A stretch of DNA of 64,000 nt from assembly GCA_943357285.1 (NCBI GenBank), contig CALRGJ010000005.1, positions 19,935 through 83,934 of the forward strand, written 5' to 3'. Within the stretch, counting starts at the first letter, position 1; every line of letters starts with the position of its first letter. This document shows positions 39,533-48,963 of the stretch, piece after piece. Source of the stretch: Candidatus Peribacteria bacterium (lineage in GTDB: Bacteria > Patescibacteriota > Gracilibacteria > UBA1369 > LOWO2-01-FULL-3). The notes under the pieces are model-generated. The model was not told the DNA's origin and ran no database searches. It saw only the letters and a program-made list of their open reading frames with translations. Made by a program: the position numbers and the translations under genes.

Positions 39533-39643
39533 AAAAAAAGTCTCGCGCTTTAGGCGGAGACTAGGTTCTAAGAAATTCAGAATTCTAAGAACTTACTCCG
39601 CTGGGAGCATCTTCTTAGTCTTCTTTAGTTCTTTCCTTTCCAT
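39533..39643 (-). promoter_or_regulatory. candidate lysine leader-peptide attenuator of the lysC operon
   Basis: Terminator hairpin 39539-39562 with 7-nt U-tract; competing antiterminator pairing 39596-39601 with 39554-39559; upstream Lys-rich mini-ORF. Confidence 0.72.
39593..39643 (-). CDS. 16-aa lysine-rich leader peptide MERKELKKTKKMLPAE
   Basis: ATGGAAAGGAAAGAACTAAAGAAGACTAAGAAGATGCTCCCAGCGGAGTAA; 5 Lys plus 1 Arg in the first 11 residues. Confidence 0.68.
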   Translation of the reverse strand: MERKELKKTKKMLPAE

Positions 39644-39667
39644 ATGATTATTACGTTAACGGGCTCA

Positions 39668-39695
39668 ATTTTATCTGAAGCTTCTCATTTGTCAA
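39668..39695 (-). promoter_or_regulatory. putative lysC operon promoter
   Basis: TTGACA-16 bp-TAAAAT on minus strand, between upstream terminator and leader ORF. Confidence 0.7.
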
Positions 39696-39708
39696 TTTTT
39701 TTATTACA

Positions 39709-39737
39709 TAAAAAGGATCCCCGACAAAGGGATCCTT
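39709..39737 (-). terminator. terminator of SLH-like gene
   Basis: AAGGATCCC TTTGTC GGGGATCCTTTTTT on minus strand. Confidence 0.85.
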
Positions 39738-39756
39738 CCCATACGAACATTAAAAA

Positions 39757-41160
39757 TTATTTTTTTAGAACTCCTTCTTGAGTTAATCCCTTACGAAGCA
39801 TGATCAGCATTTTTGCTGCTTCCGCTCTAATAGCTGTTCCTCTGAAATTCGCTCTAGTGCCATTGTCAGCACCAGTAATTACTCCAAGGTTATGAGCCTT
39901 AGCAAAATTTTCTTTCTGGTGTTCGTTCATCTGGTTAAAATCCAGATAATCACCAATTTCAGTTACGGCATTTACATCTATTGTTTTACCAGTCATTTTT
40001 TCGTATACAGCAATTGCCGTATCCGCAAATGTTTCTCTTTTCATTTCTCCTGCGATCCCGCCACAAGCGGCAATCTCGCTTTTTAATTTTTCTACACCGA
40101 TCACGTTAGCCATAGATTGCAAGAATGGTTTAGCCCATTCAATATTTCCACCAAGTGCGTCAACTTCAGGAGAAACACTTGAATCTGGTTTCAATTTTGC
40201 CGCCTTATCAATCATGGCAATACCTTCGGCGCAGTTTAGTTTGTATTCTGGTCTCAAATCCTTGAACCCGTCATCATTTTCCGTTCCCTCAACTATTCCA
40301 AGAGCAGCGGCTTCATTAGCGGATTCCGCATACCAAGAATCTTGGTCTACGTCAGGGAAAGCCCATAATCCTTCACTGCTTAAATGACGATTCAATTCTT
40401 TATCGTCTGAAGCATTACGTTCAGAAAGTTTTTCTAAAATTTTGGCAGGATCTTTTCCTTCATTTGCATAAGCAAATGCCTTATTTGCGAGTTCTTTAAA
40501 CTCAGCTAAATATTTCACCGGCCAAATTCTTTCTGTAATCATTGTACGCAATTTTTCAACCATATCTTTAGATGCTGGACTAACTGTCACAATTTTATCT
40601 AAAGTTTGAATAATTTCGGCTGTGTAAGTTTGCTGTTTGGTTACAGCATCACCTGCAGTTTTTGAAAACATTGAAAATTTGTCCTGATTTTCTGTGAATT
40701 TAGAAATCATATCACTTTTAAGGCTGGCCATAGCATCTTTAATTTTTGCCATTGTTGCCTCATCGGTAACCGTAGATAGACTGTCTAGCTTCGCATTAAT
40801 TAGCTCATCAATCTTTGAATTTAATTCTTTAGTATTATCCAAAAATTCATCTTCGAATTTTTTTTCTTTCAACTCTTTTTCACGGAGTTTTAATTTTTTA
40901 AGATTATTTTTAATAATGAAATCCTTATTCAGTTCCAATTCATCTCCATCTGATAAATCCTTCTCGTCATTGGTATCATCGTTTTTATCATTGTCATTCC
41001 CCTCATCACTTACGTAATTGGAAAACAGACTGTCGCTAGATATTTTTTTATTCACATCTGCCATATCACTGGCAGCAATTGTGATAACTGACAAAACCAT
41101 CGCGACAATAAGTCCGACATTTTTTTTGTGATTTCCTGTAGAACCTTTGTTTTTCTTCAT
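39757..41160 (-). CDS. S-layer-homology-like domain protein, exported
   Basis: N-terminal signal/TM; WAFPDVDQDSWYAESANEAAALGIVEGTENDDGFKDLRPEYKLNCAEGIAMI. Confidence 0.75.
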   Translation of the reverse strand: MKKNKGSTGNHKKNVGLIVAMVLSVITIAASDMADVNKKISSDSLFSNYVSDEGNDNDKNDDTNDEKDLSDGDELELNKDFIIKNNLKKLKLREKELKEKKFEDEFLDNTKELNSKIDELINAKLDSLSTVTDEATMAKIKDAMASLKSDMISKFTENQDKFSMFSKTAGDAVTKQQTYTAEIIQTLDKIVTVSPASKDMVEKLRTMITERIWPVKYLAEFKELANKAFAYANEGKDPAKILEKLSERNASDDKELNRHLSSEGLWAFPDVDQDSWYAESANEAAALGIVEGTENDDGFKDLRPEYKLNCAEGIAMIDKAAKLKPDSSVSPEVDALGGNIEWAKPFLQSMANVIGVEKLKSEIAACGGIAGEMKRETFADTAIAVYEKMTGKTIDVNAVTEIGDYLDFNQMNEHQKENFAKAHNLGVITGADNGTRANFRGTAIRAEAAKMLIMLRKGLTQEGVLKK

Positions 41161-41254
41161 TTGTTTTTGTTTAAATAATAAAATAGAAAATTCTTTCGAA
41201 TTCCCCCTGTTTTTAGATCTTTATATTTTTTTGTTTTAATCTAATCACGACAAT

Positions 41255-41283
41255 ATTATACAACAAAATGGGTCATTAGTCAA
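41255..41283 (-). promoter_or_regulatory. putative strong promoter for SLH-like gene
   Basis: TTGACT-17 bp-TATAAT on minus strand. Confidence 0.75.
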
Positions 41284-41304
41284 ATACAGACTATTACGCT
41301 CTAA

Positions 41305-42357
41305 TTAGAGATTTTTGGCCGCCTCTAGTATGATTTTCTTTGTTTCTTCCCAGCTTATACAGCTGTCAGTTACAGACACTCCATATTTCATTTCTCCCCA
41401 GCCTCCACCTATTTTCTGACTACCTTCGAACAAATGACTTTCTAGCATCAATCCTACTATATTATCGGAGCCATTTTTGATCTGTCCCATCACATCATTC
41501 CAAACCTTCGGCTGATTTCTAAAATCTTTTTCGCTATTTGCATGACTACAATCAATAATAATTCTTGGTTTAACTCCGGCTTTTTTGCAGAAATTTGCAG
41601 CTAGAGCTACATCTTTTGATGAATAATTTGGTCCAGACACTCCTCCTCTCAAAATCACATGCCCATATGGATTACCTGTGGTGCTTACTACGGAAACTTT
41701 TCCTTCATCATCCATTCCAAGGAAATTATGAGGAGCTTCCGCTGATAGAATTGCATTCACCGCCACATCTACATTGCCTTCAGTTCCATTTTTGAAACCC
41801 ACCGGCATGGATAAACCACTGGCCAATTCTCTATGGGTTTGTGATTCTGCAGTTCTGGCGCCAATAGCGCTCCAACAGATCAAATCCGAATGATATTGAA
41901 TAACGATCGGTCCCAAAACTTCCGTAGCAGTTGGTAATCCCATGTCATTTATCTGTATTAACAATTTCCTAGCCAAAAGCACACCTTCCTTCAAACTATA
42001 AGAATCATCTAAATAAGGATCATAAATAAAACCCTTCCAACCAATGGTTGTTCGAGGTTTTTCTAGATATGCTCTCATTACAATCACGAATTTATCTTCA
42101 ACTTGTTTGCGCAGTTCGTTTAGTTTTTCCGCATATTCTAAAGCCGCTTTTGCATCATGAATAGAGCAAGGACCCACCACGATAATTTTTCTGGAATCTT
42201 TCCCATCCAAAATATTTTGAATATCTTCACGCGCTTTAAGCACAGTTTCAGATGCACGCTTGGTTATCTTTGCCTGCTTCAAAACTGTCGCCGGCGAAGC
42301 AATTTCTCCAAAAGACGAAACGCGTAAGTTGTTTATTTTAGAATTCATAGCTCGCAT
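41305..42357 (-). CDS. 3-deoxy-7-phosphoheptulonate (DAHP) synthase, class I
   Basis: GKDSRKIIVVGPCSIHD, MRAYLEKPRTTIGWKGFIYDPYLDDS, RAYLEKPRTT, IIDCSHANSEKD. Confidence 0.97.
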   Translation of the reverse strand: MRAMNSKINNLRVSSFGEIASPATVLKQAKITKRASETVLKAREDIQNILDGKDSRKIIVVGPCSIHDAKAALEYAEKLNELRKQVEDKFVIVMRAYLEKPRTTIGWKGFIYDPYLDDSYSLKEGVLLARKLLIQINDMGLPTATEVLGPIVIQYHSDLICWSAIGARTAESQTHRELASGLSMPVGFKNGTEGNVDVAVNAILSAEAPHNFLGMDDEGKVSVVSTTGNPYGHVILRGGVSGPNYSSKDVALAANFCKKAGVKPRIIIDCSHANSEKDFRNQPKVWNDVMGQIKNGSDNIVGLMLESHLFEGSQKIGGGWGEMKYGVSVTDSCISWEETKKIILEAAKNL

Positions 42358-42391
42358 AAAATAGCTTAAAAGCTTCCTGTTGCCAACTTTA

Positions 42392-42419
42392 ACAAAAAAA
42401 ACAGCCTTTTGGGCTGCTC
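42392..42419 (-). terminator. terminator downstream of tRNA-Asp
   Basis: AGCAGCCCAAAAGGCTGTTTTTTTT on minus strand. Confidence 0.8.
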
Positions 42420-42432
42420 TACACTATTTGAA

Positions 42433-42509
42433 TGGCGGAACGGACGGGATTCGAACCCGCGACCTCCACAGTGACAGTGTGGCGTTCTAACCAGCTGAAC
42501 TACCGCTCC
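42433..42509 (-). tRNA. tRNA-Asp(GTC)
   Basis: GGAGCGG acceptor, anticodon arm CCACA CTGTCAC TGTGG, T-arm GCGGGTTCGAATCCCGT, encoded CCA. Confidence 0.95.
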
Positions 42510-42598
42510 ACGTAAATAATGCAGGTGGACGATAATATAATTCGCACCCAAAAACAAGTAAATTTGTGATATTGAGCGTTTTCCCCTAAGATTATTGC

Positions 42599-43705
42599 AT
42601 GAAAATTGGAATAGATTGTCGCTTTTTCAGCTCAAAATTTACCGGAATTGGTCGTTATACCCATGAACTGGTGGAGAATTTCATTAAACTCAATTCTGCT
42701 CTCACCTCTCCTCACGAGCTTATACTCTTCTTTAATGAGCCTGAATATAAAGATTTTATCTACCCCAATCACACCAAAAAAGTTCTCGTGAATGCCAAGC
42801 ACTATTCCATCGACGAACAATTTATATTTCTCAGAAAATTAAATAAGGAAAAACTTGATCTGGTTCATTTTCCGCATTTCAATATTCCAGTTCTCTACTC
42901 TAGACCATACATCGTTACCATTCACGACCTCACGCTTTCTATGTTTCCAGGTCAAAAAATGACCAGATGGTATCATCGCATTGGATACAATCTCACGATA
43001 AAAAACGCCGTTAAAAAAGCTAAAAAAATTATCTCTGTTTCTGAAAATACGAAAAAAGATTTGATACGACTACTTCGCGTTCCGGAAGAAAAAATAACTG
43101 TAATTTATAATGGTATTTCTCCAGATTTAAAAGTTGTTCCGGAATATAAAAATGCTGCACATGAAGACTTCCTTTTGTATGCCGGAGTTTGGCGCAGCCA
43201 TAAAAATTTACCTCGTCTTATCTCCGCTTTCCATCTGTTGAAAAATAGGAATCCGGAATTCAAAGATGTTAAGTTGATAATCACTGGTAAACCTGATCCA
43301 CACTATCCAGAAGTAAAACACACAGTTCGTTTTCTCGGTTTGGAGCATGATGTAAAATTTCTTGGCCTTGTTCCGGAACAAGAATTAATTAAGCTTTATA
43401 ACCAAGCAACGATTTTCGTCTTCCCTTCTTTATATGAAGGATTCGGTCTTCCTCCTCTTGAAGCCATGAGCTGCGGTACGCCCGTAGCCGCCGCAAATTC
43501 TTCTTCCATCCCAGAAGTTTGTGGCGAAGGTAATGCCGTATTTTTCAATCCTCATAGTATAGACTCCATTGCTGAAACCATCCTTTCCCTATATAAAAAT
43601 CCTACTGCTCAAGAAAAATTAATCAAAAATGGCCTCGACCATGCGGCCAAATTTTCTTGGATCAAAACCGCTAAAGAAACCTGGCAAATAATAAATCACC
43701 AATGA
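42599..43705 (+). CDS. glycosyltransferase family 4 (GT1-type C-terminal domain)
   Basis: IDCRFFSSKFTGIGRYTHEL; FVFPSLYEGFGLPPLEAMSCGTPVAAANSSSIPEVCG. Confidence 0.93.
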   Translation: MKIGIDCRFFSSKFTGIGRYTHELVENFIKLNSALTSPHELILFFNEPEYKDFIYPNHTKKVLVNAKHYSIDEQFIFLRKLNKEKLDLVHFPHFNIPVLYSRPYIVTIHDLTLSMFPGQKMTRWYHRIGYNLTIKNAVKKAKKIISVSENTKKDLIRLLRVPEEKITVIYNGISPDLKVVPEYKNAAHEDFLLYAGVWRSHKNLPRLISAFHLLKNRNPEFKDVKLIITGKPDPHYPEVKHTVRFLGLEHDVKFLGLVPEQELIKLYNQATIFVFPSLYEGFGLPPLEAMSCGTPVAAANSSSIPEVCGEGNAVFFNPHSIDSIAETILSLYKNPTAQEKLIKNGLDHAAKFSWIKTAKETWQIINHQ

Positions 43706-44022
43706 CTTTTTATCCTTTTCAAGATTTTTTAAAGAGAGCAGCCAATAAATATGGCATTTCCAAAGAGATGGAAGCTGCAAAAATATGCAACGATTTTCGC
43801 GCAATTATGCCCGAACTCTTGAAAGGAATTCCTCAAGCCGATATATACATTCAGCCCGCTTTTTATAAGAACAAAACTCTCGTTCTCAATGTTTTAAATC
43901 CAGCTTGGGCTCAAGAAATTATTATTCGTCGTCCAAAAATTATCGCCGAAATGAATAGAAAAGCCGGCAAGGAAATAATAAAGAATCTTTATACTCAACT
44001 TCATAGCTCAGGACAGTACTAA
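43702..44022 (+). CDS. DUF721/DciA-like protein
   Basis: Short basic protein; LNVLNPAWAQEIIIRRPKIIAEMN resembles DciA-type region. Confidence 0.55.
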   Translation: MTFYPFQDFLKRAANKYGISKEMEAAKICNDFRAIMPELLKGIPQADIYIQPAFYKNKTLVLNVLNPAWAQEIIIRRPKIIAEMNRKAGKEIIKNLYTQLHSSGQY

Positions 44023-44144
44023 GGTCAAAAAAATAACAATTTTAGTCGAAATTTCCTCTGTTAGCAGACAAAAGAATGATTTTTTCTTGACTTTAAAACG
44101 CTTCTGTCTAAAATAAAGCCCGCTTACTCGTAACGAAAAACAAC

Positions 44145-44483
44145 GTGCTAAAGATCAGACTAACTCGTATTGGAAAGAACAAACAACCTAGTTTCCGTGT
44201 AGTTCTTCAGGAACACACATCTCCAGTAAAAGGTAAATTTATTGAAGAGCTTGGATACTACAGACCAGCTGCTACACCTAAAGAGGTCAAATTTGAACTC
44301 GATAGAGTTAAGCATTGGTTAAAAATGGGTGCTCAGCCATCTGATACAATCGCTGTTTTATTGAAAAAACAAGGTATTGAAAATATGGATCAATTTATTG
44401 CACCTCGCAATAAAAAGACTAGAAATAAAAAAGCTCCAGCTGTTGAAGCCGCTCCGGCTGTTCCAGCTGCTCCAGCCGCTTAA
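44145..44483 (+). CDS. rpsP: 30S ribosomal protein S16
   Basis: KIRLTRIGKNKQPSFRVVLQEHTSPVKGKFIEELGYY; GTG start. Confidence 0.97.
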   Translation: MLKIRLTRIGKNKQPSFRVVLQEHTSPVKGKFIEELGYYRPAATPKEVKFELDRVKHWLKMGAQPSDTIAVLLKKQGIENMDQFIAPRNKKTRNKKAPAVEAAPAVPAAPAA

Positions 44484-44534
44484 TACACATTATTAAAAAT
44501 TCCCTTTAATTTTTAATTTTTTAATTTCACAGAC

Positions 44535-44804
44535 ATGACAGACCAAACAACTGCAGATCGCGATTTTGTTGAATACGTTGTGAAGCAAATAGTTGAAAAA
44601 CCTGAAGAGGTTGTAGTAGAAAGAGTTGTAGACGAAATGGGAGTTCTTATTACGCTCAAAGTTTCTAAAGACGATATGGGAAAAATCATCGGAAAGAGCG
44701 GCCAAACAGCTAAAGCTCTCCGTATCCTTTTAAGAATAATTGGTTCCAAGAATAACGCACGTGTCAACTTGAAGATAGTTGAACCTGGGCAGGAAACAGT
44801 TTAA
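44535..44804 (+). CDS. khpA: KH-domain RNA-binding protein KhpA
   Basis: DMGKIIGKSGQTAKALRILLR; adjacent to rpsP. Confidence 0.9.
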   Translation: MTDQTTADRDFVEYVVKQIVEKPEEVVVERVVDEMGVLITLKVSKDDMGKIIGKSGQTAKALRILLRIIGSKNNARVNLKIVEPGQETV

Positions 44805-44813
44805 TATACAGTC

Positions 44814-45215
44814 ATGCCAAACATATCAGACGGTAGCTCTACCCTCGGAAGCAGCCAACCTGTTGGAAGCAAATCTATTGTAGAAGCTGCTCAAAATTAT
44901 CAAATTCTAGAAATCCTTAATCGCGGATTGGCTTATGCAATTATTATTGCAGGTCTACTTTCCGTAATTTTTATCTTCATCGGAGGTATTTCCTTCATCC
45001 TTTCAGGAGGAGCTGAAGACAAAATTAAATCAGCCGTTTCCACTATTCGTTACGCTATTATCGGTCTAATCGTAACTATTTTGGCAACTGTAATAGTAGG
45101 AACCGTAGGTAAAGCTATGGGCTTAGACATCATCCGATACTTGAATTTTGGTGATATTATTGCCACTATTCAGGGCATCACCACTACAGGAGCGAATGGC
45201 GGCGGGTTACAGTGA
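44814..45215 (+). CDS. small two-TM membrane protein, T4SS-pilin-like
   Basis: GLLSVIFIFIGGISFILSGGAEDKIKSAVSTIRYAIIGLIVTILATVIV. Confidence 0.5.
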   Translation: MPNISDGSSTLGSSQPVGSKSIVEAAQNYQILEILNRGLAYAIIIAGLLSVIFIFIGGISFILSGGAEDKIKSAVSTIRYAIIGLIVTILATVIVGTVGKAMGLDIIRYLNFGDIIATIQGITTTGANGGGLQ

Positions 45216-45283
45216 CCCCTTGACTAAGCCATTTTTTTCATGTTAAAAAGAATACTTGATCTATAGTATCCTTTTTATCTTGT

Positions 45284-46573
45284 ATGGAACAAATGGGAAG
45301 AAGAAATTTTTTGGAACGTAGTCTAGGTGCAATTGGCGTAGCTGCCCTTGCTGAACTTTTTCCTGGCTGTAAAGATTACCGCGAGGATACTCAGCAAAGA
45401 GCTAATGCAGTTATTAGCCCTAAGGAAAAAGATATCGATTCTAAAAAGTTTATCGAAAAAATTGAAGTGAAAGGTGTTATTTTCAATATTCATTTTTCAG
45501 AAGGTTTACACAATCCACCAGATTTAGCTGTTTTGAGATCAGCAATCGAAGGAGCGGTAGATCTCAATGCCAAATATATAGATGTTCCCACAGGTCTTGA
45601 AATTAGCCTAGTAATTAGAAATCCTGAAGAACTAGGAGGTGCGGGCGGAAATGTACCGGTAACTTTTCAAATCGGCCCAAATGAAGAAGGAAGATACTCC
45701 AAACCTGTTGGTCTTGAGTTTGATAATAAGGTTATTAATTTAAGTTCGTCCGACATTACCCCTACAAATCTTGGTCATGAACTTTTACATTACATTAGAG
45801 CGGATCAGGGAATCATGGTTTCACATGAGGGAATAGAGGAAGGTTTAGCTGAATATTTAGAATTTATTGAAGGAGCTCCATCCGAGATAGAGCTGCTTAA
45901 TTCTGCTGTTTCCCTGGAAGATTTTTTTGAGCTTTTCCCGGATTTGTTGGCCATCCCTTTAGAAGATGAAATACGTCATGGTAAAGCTTTTGTTAAAGAT
46001 TTGCCTCGGAAGTCGGAATTGGTTGCGAAACTAAAAAGAGAGATGCAAAGAAGAGCTTGGAAAAAATGGTTTGAAAAACCAGCGAATACTGATTTTTTAA
46101 GAAATCTTCACCGCGAACAAGCCAGAATTCAAAAAGATCAACCGCAAAAAGTTTGGACAGTCACTGATTTCGTTGCTGCCGGTAGCAAAATTAATCCTGA
46201 ATTTGCCTCTTGGTTTGAAAGTCAAAAAATCTTTGAAATGGCTGAGCCAGGGCCAATTATAAGAGCCATTTTTAAAGATGGTAAGATCCATATACTCTCC
46301 TTATCACAGGAATCTTTAAACGATAAAGCAGGCAAAGACATTAGTAAGTATCCAAAACTTTTTCATTTGCAGCCTTTTGAGGGCGAAGTAAAAGTCACTT
46401 TATCCTTACGTTCAGGCTCAAGATTAAATTTTACTTTACCACTTCGTGGTAAAACTTTCGACTCTCCAAATATAAAAAAGGCTTTAGCGGAGCGTAATAT
46501 TGCTTATGAAGAACTAGTTAGTGTTCAAATAAAACACAATGGACAAGATGTGACACTGAAAGCTGTACCCTAG
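45284..46573 (+). CDS. putative Tat-exported lipoprotein zinc metallopeptidase
   Basis: RRNFLERSLGAIGVAALAELFPGC Tat/lipobox-like; GHELLHYIRADQG HExxH followed by EEGLAEYLE. Confidence 0.6.
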   Translation: MEQMGRRNFLERSLGAIGVAALAELFPGCKDYREDTQQRANAVISPKEKDIDSKKFIEKIEVKGVIFNIHFSEGLHNPPDLAVLRSAIEGAVDLNAKYIDVPTGLEISLVIRNPEELGGAGGNVPVTFQIGPNEEGRYSKPVGLEFDNKVINLSSSDITPTNLGHELLHYIRADQGIMVSHEGIEEGLAEYLEFIEGAPSEIELLNSAVSLEDFFELFPDLLAIPLEDEIRHGKAFVKDLPRKSELVAKLKREMQRRAWKKWFEKPANTDFLRNLHREQARIQKDQPQKVWTVTDFVAAGSKINPEFASWFESQKIFEMAEPGPIIRAIFKDGKIHILSLSQESLNDKAGKDISKYPKLFHLQPFEGEVKVTLSLRSGSRLNFTLPLRGKTFDSPNIKKALAERNIAYEELVSVQIKHNGQDVTLKAVP

Positions 46574-46574
46574 T

Positions 46575-47114
46575 CTAGGATTTCACCAACACCGTTTCCA
46601 ATCCTTGTCTCACTATATTTTTCCAGTCATATGGAAATTTGAACGTTTCTAGTGCGCGGACTAGAGCGGCAAAGATGGACCATGAGTCCCCTGTTCTGTA
46701 TATGAAAGCATTTCCTGTTTCGTGATTTGGATTGTAGTCTTCTACTTCAGCGCGATTTGGACTTACCGGAATTGTTCCATTTAGGAGCATTTCTTCCACA
46801 TCACTGAAATTGAATCCAAGCGCGATATCCGCAGCTTGTAGTACGACCTTTCTGTTATTGCGACTATAAGGCAAAACAACCGTGTGAGGCACTGAGAAAG
46901 CTCCGAGATTAGTATCGGCAAGTATTACTACCTGCACATCTACGTGAGCTGTTGCCTCCAAAATCTTTTTTAAAGTATCTTCAATAGCCGGAGACAATTC
47001 TTTATCTAGGATAATTCCTAGAAGAGGCTTCCTAGTATTAAATGATAATTTTTTTGAAAGAAATCCTTTTACTTCCTTTTTTTGTTTAACGAAATTTTCT
47101 AAGGAGCTGTACAT
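46575..47114 (-). CDS. protein resembling the C-terminal half of a starch/glycogen synthase-type glycosyltransferase
   Basis: ILLNGTIPVSPNRAEVEDYNPNHETGNAFIY...IFAALVRALETFKFPYDWKNIVRQGLE; likely start MYSSLENF. Confidence 0.45.
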   Translation of the reverse strand: MYSSLENFVKQKKEVKGFLSKKLSFNTRKPLLGIILDKELSPAIEDTLKKILEATAHVDVQVVILADTNLGAFSVPHTVVLPYSRNNRKVVLQAADIALGFNFSDVEEMLLNGTIPVSPNRAEVEDYNPNHETGNAFIYRTGDSWSIFAALVRALETFKFPYDWKNIVRQGLETVLVKS

Positions 47115-47228
47115 ATTTTTTTTATTTTTGTTATTCAATCATTATACCTTATAATCTGACTTAAGTCGAGAACTATACCCTTGACGATAGCGTGAGTTGT
47201 TATTTAATTCGAATAGCCCAAAAACCGC

Positions 47229-48149
47229 ATGTCTAAGCTAATAATCATCGATGGTAATGCTATTATTCATCGCGCTTTTCACGGTCTTCCACCATTCAAA
47301 ACTTCTACCGGTGAATTAGTAAATGCCGTCTATGGTTTTTCCTCGATTCTTTTAAATATTTTGAATAAAGAACAGCCCGATTATATCGCTGTTACTTTTG
47401 ATATGAAGGCTCCCACTTTTCGCCATATTGAGTATAAAGAATACAAAGCTACTCGCACGAAAGCTCCCGACGAACTCTATGCTCAGATTCCTCGTATTCG
47501 TGACGTAGTGCGTGCTTTCAGAATTCCAATTTATGAAACCGAAGGCTACGAAGCCGATGATGTGATAGGCACACTCGCGAAGCAAGCGGAGAAAATGGAC
47601 ATCAATACTTACATCGTGACTGGCGATATGGATACGATGCAATTAGTAACTGATAAAATTAAAGTACTCGCAAACACTCAGAAATTTTCCGAACCAATTG
47701 TTTACGATATCGCAAAAGTAATGGGAAGATTTGGCTTACAGCCAAGCCAAATTACCGACATGAAAGGTCTTCAGGGAGATAATTCTGATAACATAAAGGG
47801 TGTGCAAGGAATAGGTCCTAAGACTGCTTGTACTCTTCTTCAGAAATATGGAACGTTAGAAAATATTTATAAAAACCTCGATGAAATTACTGGTGGCGTT
47901 CACGACAAACTTGCTGCTCACAAAGAGGAAGCTTTCCAAAGCAAACATCTCGCTACAATTATTACCGACGTCCCGGGAATCACTCTCGACATTGAAGCCT
48001 GTAAAACTCATGACTACGACGAAGCTACTCTGCGCGAAATTTTCGAAAAACTAGAATTTAAGAGCCTCCTCGCTCGCCTAAATACTTTTCATAAATTTTC
48101 CAGCGAAAAGAAAGCTGTGGAAAATAATATACAGGTGTCATTGTTTTAG
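47229..48149 (+). CDS. stand-alone 5'-3' exonuclease (PolI N-terminal domain-like)
   Basis: IIDGNAIIHRAFHGLPPFKTSTGELVNAVYGF, YEADDVIGTLA, GDNSDNIKGVQGIGPKTA. Confidence 0.95.
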   Translation: MSKLIIIDGNAIIHRAFHGLPPFKTSTGELVNAVYGFSSILLNILNKEQPDYIAVTFDMKAPTFRHIEYKEYKATRTKAPDELYAQIPRIRDVVRAFRIPIYETEGYEADDVIGTLAKQAEKMDINTYIVTGDMDTMQLVTDKIKVLANTQKFSEPIVYDIAKVMGRFGLQPSQITDMKGLQGDNSDNIKGVQGIGPKTACTLLQKYGTLENIYKNLDEITGGVHDKLAAHKEEAFQSKHLATIITDVPGITLDIEACKTHDYDEATLREIFEKLEFKSLLARLNTFHKFSSEKKAVENNIQVSLF

Positions 48150-48207
48150 TCTCCCCATATTGACAAACAGGGAAAAAGGTTTAGAATCTTTCCTTGAATA
48201 ATTTTTT

Positions 48208-48963
48208 ATGGAAGATCCTAAATATAGTCAGTCAGAGGAAGTTGAACAAGATAGTCCCAGAAAAAGGGAGATTGTTAAGCGTTTATTGGCTATTGATGTC
48301 GTTTCAGAAGTTTCCGAAATGGAAGATGGTGGTTCTACGAATAAACCTAAATCCGTAGATGGAGCTCCTCAAAGCTTGCCATTTTTTAGGACTGATGCCT
48401 TAACGATAGATATAAACTCTAATCCAAATGCAGAAATTGTCTGTAATTTTGGTAAATTAGGAGAAAGGTCTGTTCACGTTCTTGTAGCCATTGCATATGC
48501 TTATGCCAATGGTGATTTGAACGAATCAGAGGCTACCAGTCTTCATTTCAAAGTTCTTCATACTCTTATTGCTCAGTTTGAAGGTAGCCCACGCAAAAAT
48601 CTACTAGAAGCGAGATTATTAAGAGTTGAATCTCTAGCTAAGGCTATTAAAGTAATGAGACCGAAACCACACCTTGGTGAAACTAGTGAGCTTAAGGATT
48701 ATCACATTGACGCTATTCTTGGTTCCACGGAATCGCTAAAGGAGGCAGACGCTCTCGATCCGGCACCCACAAAAGTAAGCGACACTAGAGCAAAAACCAG
48801 ACGTCTTATTATAGCATCTGGAATTGCTGGTTTAGTTATGGGTATTGGAGCTGCAATAGGAGCAACCTACCCTGAAAAAATCCAGGCATTAGAAAAATCC
48901 ATGGGATCAGCGATTAAGTCTACCTCCGACTGGGTTTCAAAAAAACTGGAAGAAGTTAAGTAA
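48208..48963 (+). CDS. hypothetical protein with one C-terminal TM segment
   Basis: ORF with LIIASGIAGLVMGIGAAIGATY near C-terminus; TTGACA-type promoter just upstream. Confidence 0.65.
   Translation: MEDPKYSQSEEVEQDSPRKREIVKRLLAIDVVSEVSEMEDGGSTNKPKSVDGAPQSLPFFRTDALTIDINSNPNAEIVCNFGKLGERSVHVLVAIAYAYANGDLNESEATSLHFKVLHTLIAQFEGSPRKNLLEARLLRVESLAKAIKVMRPKPHLGETSELKDYHIDAILGSTESLKEADALDPAPTKVSDTRAKTRRLIIASGIAGLVMGIGAAIGATYPEKIQALEKSMGSAIKSTSDWVSKKLEEVK

Noticed and set aside
39533-39660. Lysine riboswitch (L-box) upstream of lysC
   Set aside because: The leader is about 150 nt and dominated by the mini-ORF and two simple hairpins; the multi-helix L-box architecture was not apparent. An Infernal search against the Rfam Lysine family would settle this.
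42366-42557. 63-aa minus ORF MFLGANYIIVHLHYLRGAVVQLVRTPHCHCGGRGFESRPF
   Set aside because: It is a translation across tRNA-Asp; the GGRGFESRPF string is a familiar T-arm artefact.
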